DNA of 64,000 nt from Polytrichum commune (GCA_950295325.1 OX485807.1:2606501-2670500), one strand, 5' to 3'. Positions 10,931 through 23,986 are shown, counted from the stretch's first letter. The notes: generated by a model from the letters alone, not told the origin. Program-made: numbers and translations.

Positions 10931-13900
10931 AAATTCTGTAGAAATCGATTTGGCGTATGTTCAGCCAAAAGTCATACATAAGTGTGATAGCTTGGTATAT
11001 ACTTGTCTTTATTTGATTTGTTTGAACTGTCAAAATGCTTATAGTTGAGTTTGTGTGAAATCTGAACTTAGGGCCACTCTACACTAGAGCTCAAGGGCCC
11101 TTCACGGATGATATACAAATTATGGGATTGGTTTGAAGCCAATGATGGTCCAACTTAATTTTACACTAGACCTTGAAGACTTGATGGATCAAAGAAATTG
11201 GATTGGATGCACAATCTACATGACATCCTACATGGCATCGAGTGTCATTGATAATGTTTCATGGTCTATTGGATGTTACATTAGGCCCACGAAAAAAGGT
11301 GGGTCTAACACAAAACTTGAAGCTGTGGCAATCACTTGATTTGTCATTGGCTTCTAGAAATTTTAATATCATCATGGAGGGGACCCAAACCCAAATATAT
11401 GTTGCAATCCCTTAACATGGTCCACTTTTAGGGCCCATGAATTGCAAAATAGGATTTCTAGTTCAAATGGTACAACCTTTGGATGCTTTTCATGCTCACG
11501 GCTCTTAGTGATGCTCTTGTTAATAGTTTAGAAGATGCATAGCATTATTCATTGGCCATTGCAAGTTGGGTGGGGCTGGGAATATGTCTAATGGTTTTTT
11601 GGACTATACCTTGCTTATTTTCTCTTACTAGCAGATTCAACCTTTTAAACTCGAGTGAAGCACTCTCATTGATATATTAGAATGGAACGGTTTATAGTAG
11701 CTAAATAATGTTATGTGAGCAAACATCACAATGTCTAGAGTCTTACTTTGCTTCAGCTGAAGCATGAGGTAGTTTCTGTATCTTCTACTCCTCTGGAACA
11801 AGAACACTGCAATGACCACCACCACCACACAAAACAAGGCACTGGTGCTTGTTGCGATTGCAATGATTCTGTGGCTTGATGCATTTGAGTCTACTGAACC
11901 ACAATATTCAAAGTCATCAATTCCGGTGACCACTATAGTTGGTCGCATTTGATAACTCAGAAAATGTTTTAGTTTGGTAAACTTTAAAACAGGCGTTAGA
12001 AAATCTTGGGCAGTAGAGTCATTTGTGCTTGTTTATATTGTTAAACGGAAAAGAGTTTTAACACAACCAATCAAGACTTCAATGGTTTATGAGAACAACT
12101 CTTGAGCTCAGGTGCCTAGTGAACACTAACTTCAATTACCCAAAGGAAGTGAAATTTGATTTATTAACCCTTAAACATCAACAAAGCCCTGATGGGGGGT
12201 TGGAGAGAAGAAGAATGAAGTTTTGTTGTTGAGAACTTTATTTGTAGTCATTTCATAAGAAAATATACCTTCTTAGAATAGTTTTCTCCTTCCTCTAATG
12301 AGATACTCTAATTGAAGGATTAACGTGAAAGAGATGTAAATATAGGCCATATATTTTCAAAGAATTCAACATATAATTCTATGCGATATCTAGTATTTTG
12401 GCCATCATTTCGACAAATTATTGTACTTTTCCTTTCTTTGAAACTATGTTGTACATATTCGAGCCTTGCAATACAAAACTTTCATCCAATAATACTTGCT
12501 ATGATTTCTTATTGGTTGTATGCAATTGGATATCTTATGTGTATGCTTTTATGGCATGTCAAGATGTCAGATTTAGCTTTCAAACAGAAGGACATCAATT
12601 ATGCATTGAGTGATAAACAACATTTCTCTATCTTAATGCAAACAACATTTGAACAAATTTAGTAGTTTGTCATCTCAAGTCATGTCAATTTTCAAGACAT
12701 CCTTTGACCTTTAAGGGTTAACATGCACAATAGATAATTGATCCTTGGGGATTGTACCTGGGGATGTATCATAACAAACTCCTTGACATAAACATCTTTG
12801 CAAATCAATTTGTGATTTCACGGGGAAGTTGTTACAGTATGGATTGCCTCGGAGTCTACAATGTTTGTCACATCCACATTTTAGTACACATATGGGCAAC
12901 AATAGTATATTCAACTTCCAAGGGACCTATGTTGCAACTATGTTAGCATAGTTGATTTTCAATTCACCCTACCATCTATGTTCCACCCAATCATAGTGGC
13001 AATATCCGGGCGAACCAAATATCTTCAACCTTACATTCAACCTAGGGACTTACTGTTCAAGACAATAAGTGCGGTGGCTTGTCCGCGGCCATTCACTTAT
13101 AAAACGAGACAAGAGCCTTTGAATGTCCTCTAATTCTTGTGATGCCCGTTTCAAAATTAGATATAGATTTTAACCAACTCGAAGACAATTCAACAATACC
13201 TTAACTCAAGCCAGTGGCAACATGTTGGAGTCGTCTCTTTTGCAGCTTAAAAATCTACAAATCTACCAATTTGCAAATTTCTTCGATTGCACAGTTCGTG
13301 TGCCCTACGACTTGTACATTGGTAGGCACCACACCAGGTAAAATTTTCTAAGAAGTGCTTGCAATAATGATGAGGCAAAAATCCACAAAGAGTGTCTTAC
13401 TTGACGGTGGTATTAAAACTCTCGACAGATGAGCCTCCATACTTAACAGACGTTATTTGATTCTTCGTCAAGCTTAATTCAAGTAGGCTGGAGTTGGAAG
13501 ACACAATGTCGTCAAGGTATAAGGTACCAGTGATATCGTTGTCATCCAGATACCTGCAAACAATGTGTTCTCACACAAAGTATATGAGTTGCTTGACATG
13601 ATATAAGAATGTCTCCGACTCACGTACAACAACTTTTTTCCGCATTTTTCACATCCATTAGGTGCTCAATTACGTGAATTTTGCACGTGACCACCACCAA
13701 ATTTGATATGTGGGGTCTGGTACACATATTATTTGGCAAATCCCCTTTTATTTCCATGTTTTTAACTCAAGCGTGGTGTGAGCCAACTTGCCATCAGCTG
13801 TCATGCCCAAGGGATGGTAATGCACTAGAGCCACACACCAAACCTAGGTTCTAACAGTGCAAATCATTAGAGTTATGACGTGTCACATATGCATACAAGT

Positions 13901-16900
13901 CATTTAAAGAAGCTGAATAGTCAATAGGTATGCCACTTTGCATCATAAAACCATCGCTCTCAAAATGAAGTTTACGTATTTACAAGAGGATATGAAGGGA
14001 ATTCTTACAGATAATTCAACTTTGTAAATTTTGTAATAGAGGTGGATAAATTTAGGTTGGTATCCATCAAATTTATGTCTTGTAACCCCCTGCAAAGATC
14101 AAAGTTTAGTCAATGATTGGAAATCTAAAACTAGAAGAATATAGGCATGGGTACACTGATGTGAACAAAAGCCTCCCCATGTTAGCAACAATCTCATCAT
14201 TGTTTTCTTACTAATCTTCTATATAATATTAGGTTTATTGTTTTATCCTTTGAAAGAACATGGGTCTTCCACATTGATGACAACACCCAAATGGTTGTAG
14301 CTAGGACACCCACAATTTTAAGGATAATTAGGACTCCATTAACGTCTCTTGCATTCATTGGGTGGACTATAACCAATGTTACAAGGAATCTTGTTGACTT
14401 TAAGTGGTTGTTTAAAAGATGATTATAACCCATAGCCATATACCCTCATCATTGATGCACACACTACTAGCAATGTGGCTCTTAATAAACAAGCGCCATG
14501 TTGGAAGAGACATGTAGCGAAGACCATATACCTTCTATCATTTTGATCATTTTTTTTGGGGGGGGGAGGAACACAAGAAGCATATGGCCACCTACCTAGT
14601 TATTCCGTCAAAGTAGAGGGAGTATTTCACGGTCGGGAATCGAACCACCAACCATTGCATTTGGTTTTGGGTACCTCTCCACTATCATTTGGTACTTTAG
14701 GGTCATCTCAGACCGTTCGCCATTCTCTCTTGCCGTCTATACTAATACTATTGAAATATGACACCCATGATGCCACTTGCAAGGTAGAGAGAGATGAAGC
14801 ACTACTAAATCATTTGAACATAGAGGGGATTTTGTACATCCCAAATTTCTCTTTCCATGCATGATTGCATCAAATGATCATACACTGACCAACTTACTTA
14901 GTCATCGAGTGTAACTTTGGACAAAGATATACCACTCGCATGAATTGAAGTTGAGACCCATTCAACTTTGCAACCAATTCTGCAATTGAGTTTGGATCAA
15001 AATGTCCATTGTAGCTTAGGTTACTGCACACATTCCAATAAACAACTCTTCTCAAATTCATGTTTTTGTTTTCATTGCAGTATCCATCATAATAAACACC
15101 GACGAGCAATCCATACTATATTATTAAATGATCTATGAATAATGAAGAGAGGCAAACTATCCAAGATAGCATGGTTGCCGTTCAACAAAAACCAATTTGT
15201 GTGATCATGTCATGTGCTATTGTACGCAAAAAATTTCATAGTACTCTCGAACATAACTTTATAATATATGGCCGATTATGGTAAAAAGGCACAAGGCTAT
15301 GGTTTCTATATGTAACATGCAAGGACTGTCCACTTTCCTTCCAACACGTGAAGACATATGTCGACAATGCATGAGGGGGTAGAAGTTGTTGACACTCACA
15401 TGACTTGTAGAGCTGACCATGAGCTGAAGTCAGGGAGGAGCCCAGAGAAATTGTTTGTTGAGAGATCTAGTCTTGTAAATATAGATTCTGTCGACACAAT
15501 GGACAAGTCCACAACCCCGCTGAACTGGTTCCCACTCACATTCCTACAGTGAAATTTGAAGTGTTCGTAGGACATGTCAGAAGGAGGCTTTGATTTCACT
15601 TGCACATAAAAAACTTGACAATCAGAGTAGCTCTTGCAGATCAGAAACATTTTCCAGAAAGTGGCCATGTGGAGGTTATCAGCCTGTGACAAACAAGTTC
15701 TGTGCACTTTGAAGTCAAGCATCCAATGAAGTGAGAATTGGGGGGAAAAAAGGTCAAATAAATGAACTCACAGTCTATGAAGTTGTGGAGCTGATGTAAG
15801 ATTAGGGAGCGCACCAACAAACGCATTGCCAGACAAGTCCCTAAGTAGAGGTGAAAACAAATATAATCAGCAGATGTTAACACAGTTACTTTAGTGTTCT
15901 GTAAGTGTGAGGCAAACCAGAATGAACTAAGTCAGGAAATTCAGTGACACTGAACATAAAGTGCAAAAAGTATGATCTCTAATAGCATTTGAGGATTTGA
16001 TGGTTATTATGCACTGAATAGCATCTGGCAGCTTAAAAGCTCATGAATTTGTCACACATGTGCAACTTTTTATCACATGATTATCCTAGCTGTAACTTCT
16101 GGGAGCAGAATCAGGGCTGTTGTTTAGATCCATTATCAGAGCATGGGATGGATCACATGCATAGAGCCGAATACCAGTTATCATAATTCTACTGAAGTTG
16201 CTGGAGCCACTAAGTAGCGGTTGATTGGGTGACAACTGCTGTAACCTACACAAAGACACAAATTGTGGGCCTTACACTGACACCAAATATGGCAGAGGTT
16301 GGAGAAAGTTGCCAGTTACATTCCCAGTGAGATTGTTATTTGACAGCTTCAATGTTTGCAGCGACATGAGATTTTTCATCAACTCGATTGGCATTGGGCC
16401 AGTTAAGGAGTTTCCACTCAAGTCCCTGGAGAGCAAAGGCACAGCCAGATCAGCACCATGAGTTATAAAGATTTTTTCTCAATATAGTCAAATATGTCAT
16501 TTTATTTGGCAGACTAGATTGGGCACCCCTTTGCACTTCAGGAATTGCTGGGAGGTTCAGGATCCTGCAACAATGTATGATCTTAAATTCTGGAAGAATT
16601 CGAGAGTTACATTGCTTTTCAACCCACTAAACTTAGTGTAAAACATGTGGACGGTTTACATGACTGATTGACACAAGCTGGTGACTTCCAAGTCACCTTC
16701 TGTCAATCGGTCATGTCAAACCATCCACGTGTTTTCAACAGGTGAACATCACAACACCTACTGAGGGGGACGACTATCCGGGGGAGGCGGTGAAAACGTT
16801 GATTATTATAATAGCTATTTTGAGTTAAAATTACCCCTGAGTCAGGGTCAAAGACCCTGTATTAGTCTATTGAGCTTAAGAAGGAATGAATCAAGAACCA

Positions 16901-18614
16901 ACCTATAGGCAGTCAATTTCTACTATTAATTCCTTGGTAGGTGTTAGAAACCAAACCGGTTTTTGACTAATAACCTTTCACGACAAATTCACTTGACGAC
17001 GACATGTGAATACTTGCGCTACAAAGTCAGACTGTTTTTCAAGGTAGATTACAGATTTTGAAGGTATGTCAAATTCTGCAGCTCTTCCGGTATTGGTCCT
17101 GTGAATCCGTTGTAGTGCAGGTCCCTGTTTTTTAGCCATGGCCACACAAATCAAGACACTATCAGTAATGTCAATAACTTCTGATGCATGGTATGTATGT
17201 CAGATACGCATCATTCTTGTGCCATGGAAAATATTGAGACACACAAAAAGAAGAATCTACTTGGACATGAGAATGCGGTTACCAATCCATACAGGATGGT
17301 AGCTTTGGCTAGGTTTCCGAGCTCTGGAGGAAGCGGTCCATTTAGCCTTCGATTTCCTGTCAGCGATCTGGACATGGGCATAGAGGGACTCGTATCAACA
17401 GCCCATCATGAGATTCCATAGGGTTGGATGCATTCAAGATTCCAAGCAGTACTAATCATCATTATACTTTAAAGTGAGTGGGTTTAGAATTGATTGAACA
17501 AGTAAACCTTGAAAACAGGCATGGAGGTGATATCGTAACAAGGTATGTAATAAATCATTGAGAACTACATTTTTTAAAAGTTGATATAACAGTTGGAAGC
17601 AAGACAAAATGGATCAGTGATGCCTTGCCAACTCACAATGCGACAAGGTCGCTGAGGTTCCCAATTGCCGGTGGCAAAGTGCCAACAATGGATGCATCAC
17701 TCAGTGTCCTGTACAAGAGCATCACTCATCCCAAATGAGGATATTGTGTCAAACTTCAAATCGTCCTCAAGACGTATCCACAGTGAAACAGAATTACAGG
17801 TCCCAAAACTCATTACATCATCCAAACTCTTCAATGCCAGAACATCAACAGGAGACCCCATCCCTCTTTGCCCTCTGTTTTCTTGGGTTCCGTCTTCTAC
17901 AACTTTCTAACCTCACTACAATAAGTAGTCCTATTCAGTTGTGTGGATTACCACATGTAGTTATGCATTGCTATAACTTTTTAACAGGATCATCACTTAT
18001 TACCAAGTTATAGTTTGTTCCTTGATGTGCATACAAAATATTTATGTTGTGTGGTCAGAAAGTGATGATGTTAGTAAAACGTTACAACAATAAGCAACCA
18101 ACACTAAAAGGACATTTTAGTGTATCTTCTCCCTGCTCATTTTTTACAAAGTAGGTGCACCTATTTCGGTTTGTGATCCATTGTGCATACCGAAAAGCAA
18201 GGGTAAAATAGGTACAAAGCATATGATAAATGGTCAAATTCTCCATCTTGTGATATAAGTAGCATGTCATTAACTTATAAGAAACTCTAACAAGTTGGAC
18301 CAACCCTTCAGATGTACCTCTAAGAGCCTTACAATAGGATGTAACATGCATGGTTTGGCAGAGTCTTACAGGCCGATGATATAGACACTCCAGTTTGTAT
18401 TCGAGTTAGATTGTAGTTGATTCCAGCAAAGTACACCTATCCAAGGGCTATTGAAGCAAGGATAATTAATCCACCCACTTTCCCAGCCTGCTAAATTGAT
18501 TTCGAGGTCTGGTGTACTGCCATTCCATGCTTCCCAAATACTCTGCAGTGCGTTCACTGTCATGGCCCCAACAACCCACATTGAAACCATCAAAATGATC
18601 ATGGACCATTCCAT
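8400..18614 (-). CDS. LRR receptor-like serine/threonine kinase (LRR-VIII-like), many exons
   Basis: This is a cell-surface receptor kinase. The ATG at 18614 begins a signal peptide ([19 protein letters not shown]), followed by the LRR cap with WxGVLC, a series of LRR exons, a Cys-containing GNPYC segment, one membrane helix, and a complete RD-type kinase ending at the stop at 8400-8402. At least 14 exons can be traced with GT/AG borders. The LRR part, with [12 protein letters not shown]-like and [10 protein letters not shown]-like units before GNPYC, resembles LRR-VIII-1 receptors. The kinase ([21 protein letters not shown]) looks more like the LRR-VIII-2/DUF26 type. No frameshift was seen in the exons I checked. 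Ligand unknown. It lies between direct repeats (R1 and hAT) and its introns contain a SINE. Confidence 0.85.
11745..11905 (-). CDS. Transmembrane exon of the LRR receptor kinase
   Basis: The exon encodes [18 protein letters not shown], then a run of valines and phenylalanines ([13 protein letters not shown]) and a basic stop-transfer sequence (QRSRRYR). This is one type I membrane helix with the kinase on the cytoplasmic side. The acceptor is near 11906 and the donor (GTAAGAC) near 11744. Confidence 0.8.
12711..17708 (-). CDS. Leucine-rich-repeat and Cys-rich ectodomain exons
   Basis: Separate exons of mostly about 72 bp each encode one LRR unit, as is usual in this receptor class: 17637-17708 ([15 protein letters not shown]), about 17293-17367 ([13 protein letters not shown]), near 17110 ([18 protein letters not shown]), about 16310-16430 ([19 protein letters not shown]), near 15780-15840, 15400-15560 ([14 protein letters not shown]), 14895-15025 ([11 protein letters not shown]) and about 13430-13550 (ITGTLYLDD). 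Near 12711-12870 comes the membrane-proximal GNPYC segment with further cysteines (CLCQGVC). Exact borders of several exons are approximate. Intervening DNA is intronic and includes the SINE at 14547. Confidence 0.7.
14547..14700 (-). mobile_element. tRNA-derived SINE in a receptor-kinase intron
   Basis: Reading the minus strand, an A-box-like TAGTGGAGAGG is followed about 35 bp later by a perfect B box GGTTCGATTCC (near 14636-14646), the spacing of an RNA polymerase III internal promoter. The element ends in a C-run and an A8 tail at 14547-14555. It lies inside an intron of the kinase gene in the same transcriptional sense. The 5' end and target-site duplication were not fixed. It does not fold as a full tRNA by eye, so SINE is preferred over a tRNA gene. 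Confidence 0.55.
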
Positions 18615-19021
18615 GTTAGTAATTGTGATGTTAGCCGCAGTGAAGTAAGCGCGTAGGCCCACAATAAACATGTGGTGCGCCCACATGATAAATCTAGTTG
18701 TTCCAACCCTTCATAGTTGTTGGAGATGACAAAGAACTAAACGACATCTTAAACCCTATAGCTTACAAGTAATACCAGCGAGATCCAACCGTACACTATG
18801 GTCCGAGTTGGTTTCCCCACATGTGGCTCGTCCATGGCAAATTTTTCCAGCTTTTGCGGCTTCTTGCCGTACAAGCGTGGTCGTGATAATCACCCCGTAG
18901 GAATACGCGTGTGCCCTTGACGGGCAATTGCAGCCATTTAAAGAGCCACGTTTTCAATGACTTAATTAGCTTAGGATTCTCCTCCCTTTTTTTGCTCACT
19001 TATGACTCAAAAGCGGCCAAA
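18615..19021. promoter_or_regulatory. Upstream region of the receptor kinase gene
   Basis: This is the gap between the kinase start codon and R1 copy 2, so it should hold the 5' untranslated region and promoter of the minus-strand gene. I could not identify a confident TATA box or a transcription start. No other gene is seen. Confidence 0.35.
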
Positions 19022-20655
19022 CCTCCTACAAAGGAAGAAGAATCGACTGAGCATCTCAGCCTTTGGTAGGAATAGTTGTTGTAGATTAATCGCTAGTAAA
19101 GTTTTCAGACCTTGGACAACTGCCAAAATAACTATAATTAACTAGATTTTTTCAAGACATTTAAGGGAACGCTTATAGTTAACTAGAAATTTCTAAGAGC
19201 ATATTCAAGAACAATTATAGTTAACTAGAAAAAATCCAAGTATTATTATGTATTTGAAGAAGTTTGCCTCTTGATTTGTTTCAGTTGATGGTTTTTAATA
19301 TGCTCGGGCCACTGAGGATCATCAAGAAACATCTTTATACGATAACTCACTATGTTGGGCTCCGGAACAACCTTCATGTACACCACCAACACAAATAACA
19401 CACTAATGACACTACAACACTACAACAAAATTCCGTGAACATGATGCGCTCAACTTTAACTAACTAAATATTAAGTTAACTAGATATACTTATAGTTAAC
19501 TACATTTTTTGGCAGGTCAAATCATGAATTACTATAGTTACAAAAGGAAACTAGTTAACTAATAGTTGGGTAGTTGTCCAAGGTTTGAAGGTTACATGTC
19601 TGACATATTCATCAAAAGGTGAGGCCACCAGAACATCTCAAAATGAAAGGCGAGGATGTTTTCTATGCCATGATCTACACAGTAAGCAATCATGGCAGGG
19701 ATATATATGTACTGGCCACTGCAATATTAAGGGTGAGGCCGATCCGATTGAGCCCCTGCATTCAGTATTACTCATATACTGCAGATTCTAAACCACACAT
19801 CAGACAATTGCATAGCTCACGTCAATGACCCGCAAGACATACGTACATTTCGAAGCTCGATATGATGATCTGTTAATGTGCAAGATTCATCTGGCAACCT
19901 ATAACCCTGACTAGGGCACAGATACTACAAACTATCAATACCTATCAATGATCGGGGAGAACTGGCAGTTAGTTACAAATGAACCAGTTGAGTTTGAGAA
20001 ATAACCGGTTGAAGTTTGAAACTGCAGGAAAATTACCCATCATTTTTATAGGAATTTATAGAATATACCCCAATTTAATCAAGGTAAACCGGAGGATGTC
20101 AACTTGTAACCGGTTGGACTTGCAAACACTCGGATCTCAACCGATTATGCCCCAAAATCTCCCCGATCACTGATACCTATACCCGAACTTTCACCCCAAG
20201 AATTCTACCATACTCTAATTATCAAGAGCATTGGTGATCAGACCGCGTGGGACAAACTTGCAGACATACTCAAGAATATACCACTGAACCTTCAGTTCAA
20301 TCTATCAATTCGACGATGCCATGTACACAAATTCCTCAGTCATCTGATCCGAGTACTTGGAAGCTAGCGTCGAGTCTGCTGAAAGTATGGAAACCTGGCA
20401 TCTTTTCTACCGAGGAGAGTCAGCTGAACTTACGATCTTTATCGCTGTAAAAATAAATGTCGGTGGTTGGACTTGAGAGCACAGTAGCTTGCTGGAATGA
20501 TAGTTGATCGGGGAAGAGAGCATGAACGCACAACACGACCAGTACCAAATTTCTCACATCAACCTGCTGCTGCTTGCATACCGACCGCCCCATTGTGTAC
20601 CCACTGCGGCCTTACCTACCCCCTCTCAGCCCCTTCACCAACTGCTACAATTTGT
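19022..20655. repeat. Dispersed repeat R1, copy 2
   Basis: Direct copy of 1319-2945, starting CCTACAAAGGAAGAAGA and running to CACCAACTGCTACAAT. The same motif order is kept (GTTAACTAG cluster, ATGATGCGCTCAACTTTA, the CCGGTTGA part, then GCATACCGACCGCCCCAT). At 20655 the similarity to copy 1 stops and hAT-like sequence follows after about 35 bp. Confidence 0.7.
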
Positions 20656-20689
20656 CATTGAGATTGTTGCACAACTTCACGTCAGTCCT

Positions 20690-21680
20690 TGATGGGTGTG
20701 TTTTTTGTTTTTCATTTGTCGCCAGCACATGTCAACAAGATCCTCGGTTGCATGAATAGCTCGTGATCTGATTGCAAATTTTATCTCTCAAAGCCTAGCG
20801 TTTACGGTTTTGCAAAAATGGTAGAGACTTTGTGGGTTCAATCTACCACACGACAACCACAAGTTTTGGACATCTTATCATAGAATCGAGTTTTAGCATG
20901 GGTCATTTTCTATTGCATTTAAAAGGAATGAAGGTGGATGTAAAGGTACCACAAACAATGAGGTGTGTTCAGTGTCATCCAATATCATCCACTCCAAGTG
21001 TGTCTAAAGGGCAAAGCTTCATTGGCTCACAACCTACTACATGTTCTAGTCAAGGGTTTCTTAACTACAACCCTACATTGAATCTACCTCTATGATGAAA
21101 CATGTCATGAATGGCCACACTGCCAATATGGAGACTGAGGTATAAGGAAGTGATGCACAAGAAACAAGACAAAATGCAAGAAAAGGATGTAGGTGATCCC
21201 TAGTGCCATAATTGAATACTATGATAATACTAGCCCCAATGGGAAGAATGATGTAGCACAACAAAGATATTTGGAGGATCTTGTTCTTTATATTGCAAAA
21301 AGATACATTGCATTGTTTGCAAAGGAGAATTCATGGTTTCATCATTTGGACTTGCTCCGGCCTGATTCAAAGGTTAAGTTCTTTACAAGGAAATAGTTGG
21401 CCAAGAAGATTATCCCCTCTATATTGCAAAAGACCACGGAACATTTTGTGTTGCCAACATTGGTAAGTTGTGCAACAATCTCAACGACTTTTGATCTCTG
21501 GATGTCGCATACGGGAGTGGACACTTCCTTTTCAGTTTTCAACTTCATAGATAGCAATTGGGAACTAGTTTCTAGCATATCATTTAATCTTATGCAATAT
21601 CATTACATGGTGCAGCCCCCAGGGGGTGCACTACAATATCTCGTATGGAATCATGTGAGTGAACAAAAGGGGTATTAATT
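20690..21680 (+). pseudogene. hAT-like transposase pseudogene, copy 2
   Basis: Direct copy of 4690-5680. The diagnostic part is better preserved here: 21397-21678 reads TFDLWMSHTGVDTSFSVFNFIDSNWELV, a motif block typical of plant hAT-related transposases. A stop at about 21395 and frame changes upstream break it. It directly follows R1 copy 2, unlike copy 1, where 1.7 kb intervenes. Confidence 0.65.
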
Positions 21681-21858
21681 GTGGGGTAGCCTTATAAAGT
21701 ATACATGAGCTTAGAGTATTACTTTAGTCAATTTCATAAAATTACATAGCCCATTTTTAATGTGTTATGAACTATAAATTTACACATAGGGCCATCCCTT
21801 ATAACATGTAGGTAAGAAGTAACTCTTAGGCCTCTTCATTGGGGAATTTTTAAAAAAA

Positions 21859-21894
<36 letters not shown>

Positions 21895-22061
21895 ATTTTC
21901 TATTCTTATTTTTGGTTTTTTGGTTTATTTATTTATTTATTAAAAAAACAAATTTTATATTTTAAAGATAAAAACCATAATTACCGACCCACGAATTCAG
22001 TCTAAAGACAACACACAACTTCCCACTATGCGCTTGCCCATTCCCAGTCCACCCGCCTTGC
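21681..22061. repeat. Gene-free AT-rich stretch with a (GT)n microsatellite
   Basis: A perfect dinucleotide run of about 15 GT units lies at 21862-21892, followed by a TTTA-rich stretch. No gene is seen. Confidence 0.7.
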
Positions 22062-22996
22062 TTGCTACCACACTGCCACATGCCTCCCACCTGCCCATGT
22101 GAGATATGCGTAGTTGTTGGGGAGTCAGCTGGTGTAGGTGTGAGACGAACTAAAATTGAACCTAGATGTTGGTGGAAAGCTCCTTTGGTGCATGAGAGGC
22201 AAATGGAAGCTCAATTATTTAAGGTCATGGGAGAGGACACTTGTGACTTTCATCATACCACTGGTCATTTTGATTTAGCCCAAAATGATGCAACTGGTCC
22301 AAGTTCAAATTGGCCATCAAAGAATGTTGACATCCATGAAGAACCAGTTACTAATGCATCCAATTTGCAATCTAAATTAAGACATGTCTTGTATAGTATG
22401 CTTGATGAGCATGAAGAAATTCCTTTGGAACATTGTGTGGTGCCATTTGTTGTTGTTGATGGTTCCAAGATCTTTAAAAGTACCTTGATTAGTTAGTTAA
22501 ATGGCAACCCCACATTGTCCAAGAATAGGCTAACTAGAATCAATTCTAGTATGTTATATACCAAGCCTAAGAAGAAAATATCAAGAGCTAATGACAATGA
22601 TTTCAATCTAAAATTGGGATGTGATTGTGCTATGGATTTTGTCACTTAAACAATGATTGAAAAATTAAACAAAAAGGAAGACCAAGCAAATCAAAAGGAT
22701 TGACCACTAAAACTTGGTATTTAGGAAGGGTTTATAAAATGCGTAGAAAAATTGGTAATAGATGGGTTGATATAGAGAATCAATTGATTTGTTGGATGGA
22801 CCATCTCATATGGAGATTGGATTATGTTGGTACCAAAAAGATCAAGGATCACTACGGACTTATGACTTAACATATCATATCATAATAGACTTAGAAACTA
22901 TTATTGCGCTAGCTACAATAACTTTTGTAGTAGAAAAAAACTTGTATGAGTTACATCCTACGGATGAAAAAGTGTTTAATGATTTTATCAATGATA
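22062..22996 (+). pseudogene. Unrecognised broken coding sequence
   Basis: An open frame of 144 residues (22062-22496) ends in VPFVVVDGSKIFKSTLIS and a TAG. The same frame continues past the stop with coding-like sequence (LNGNPTLSKNRLTRI), suggesting one longer gene cut by a nonsense codon. A second fragment at 22789-23016 (WMDHL ... WYQKDQG) is in a different frame. I do not recognise a family. The neighbouring hAT-like fragment suggests a transposon origin. Confidence 0.35.
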
Positions 22997-23203
22997 AACA
23001 AGTACTTTTAAAGTGAAAACGTTTAGGCCTATGTTTTAGACCATGTTTGTCATTGTATACATATGTTAGGCTTTAGCTTTTAAATTTACTTTGAACATGC
23101 ATATATACGTTAGGCTTCTTATATATATATATATATATAATTTTTTATGAAAAAATGTGTATATAGGGGTATTTAATTTGGAGGTGACACATGCACATTA
23201 TAT

Positions 23204-23503
23204 TTGACTTTCAACACTAAGTGCACTCCCCGAGGGTGCAACTTTAGCAATTATTGTGAAGAGGTTGCTTTTGGATTTCCACCTCATAAACAAAGTATTT
23301 TGTATGTGAGAGACGAAGGTAGTAATTTGAGAACGTTGGCATCAACTTTAACTTCAGTTGTGTCTTGTAAGCCTTTGGCTTTGTTGCAACCTTACCCTCG
23401 AGTGTGTTTTAGGCACATTATATTGAAGGTATGCCAAAACTCTACAGATGACACCAAAATGTGTGTTGGAATGAAGAAGGTATTTGTTTCACCAACATTA
23501 TAG
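23204..23503 (+). pseudogene. hAT-like transposase internal fragment
   Basis: The 99-residue frame includes ILYVRDEGSNLRTLASTLTSVVSC, a segment that in plant hAT-related transposases reads YVKDEG-N-L-T...L..VVSC, followed by CFRHIILKVCQNSTDDTKMCVGMK. Both blocks are in family order. It is cut on both sides (stop just after 23503, no RNase-H core before it), so it is a relic. Confidence 0.6.
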
Positions 23504-23614
23504 ACAAAGACCCCTTGCTAGCCCATAATTAGTCTTTTACACTTTACCATTTTGTATTCAAGGGCTTCGTCATGGGGGGTGGACTCTACATACCACGTAC
23601 AAACTAACGTGAAT

Positions 23615-23658
23615 AACACTATATTCGTTAAATTGAGACTTTTTGGGCATTTTGAGAC
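23615..23658 (+). other. Element terminus motif, large element copy 1
   Basis: AACACTATATTCGTTA, then GAGACTTTTT and, about 10 bp later, TTTGAGAC. The same string with the same spacing of GAGAC boxes ends the element at 1318 (minus strand) and that at 52096. It lies about 500 bp beyond the end of unit E, on its 3' side. It marks the likely right-hand (3') end of large element copy 1 in gene orientation. Confidence 0.6.
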
Positions 23659-23777
23659 ATTCACAGAAATAAGAACAAGGATAAATGGAACACGTATTGG
23701 AGAAAGTTGTAAGATGCAAACACTTTGAAGCGGGTGTTTAGAACAAGAACCCCATTAATAACTCATATTTGGGATTG

Positions 23778-23986
23778 TTTAGGGCGGGCAATCCAAACCT
23801 TAGGCCAAGTTGAAGGGGAAATCTTAAAACATTCATATTATCGCACAAAAACTTGTATGAATATGGTTTAGGTAGGGCAATCCAAACCATAGATCATATT
23901 GAAGGGGAAATATGTGAACCAATATAATATAACATACAAAATATTCCAAACTCATATTTGTGATGGTTTAGGTAGGGCAATCCAAA
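23778..23986. repeat. Three decayed palindromes in a tandem repeat
   Basis: Sites at 23778-23797, 23867-23886 and 23967-23986 read TTTAGG-NN-G-GG-CAATCCAAA, each arm about 7 of 9 matches to TTTGGGTCG. They lie in a degenerate repeat of 89 to 100 bp (following text CATATTGAAGGGGAAAT). The site at 33255 is intermediate, with one decayed arm and one perfect CGACCCAAA arm, which supports relatedness. They lie between unit E and the terminus, outside the intron-centred set. Confidence 0.5.

Noticed and set aside
12381-12662. 93-residue plus-strand ORF rich in aromatic residues
   Set aside because: Lies in a kinase-gene intron, is AT-driven, and shows no motif.
14636-14700. tRNA gene
   Set aside because: A and B boxes are present, but I could not fold a complete cloverleaf with acceptor stem, and a C-run plus A-tail follows; a SINE fits better.
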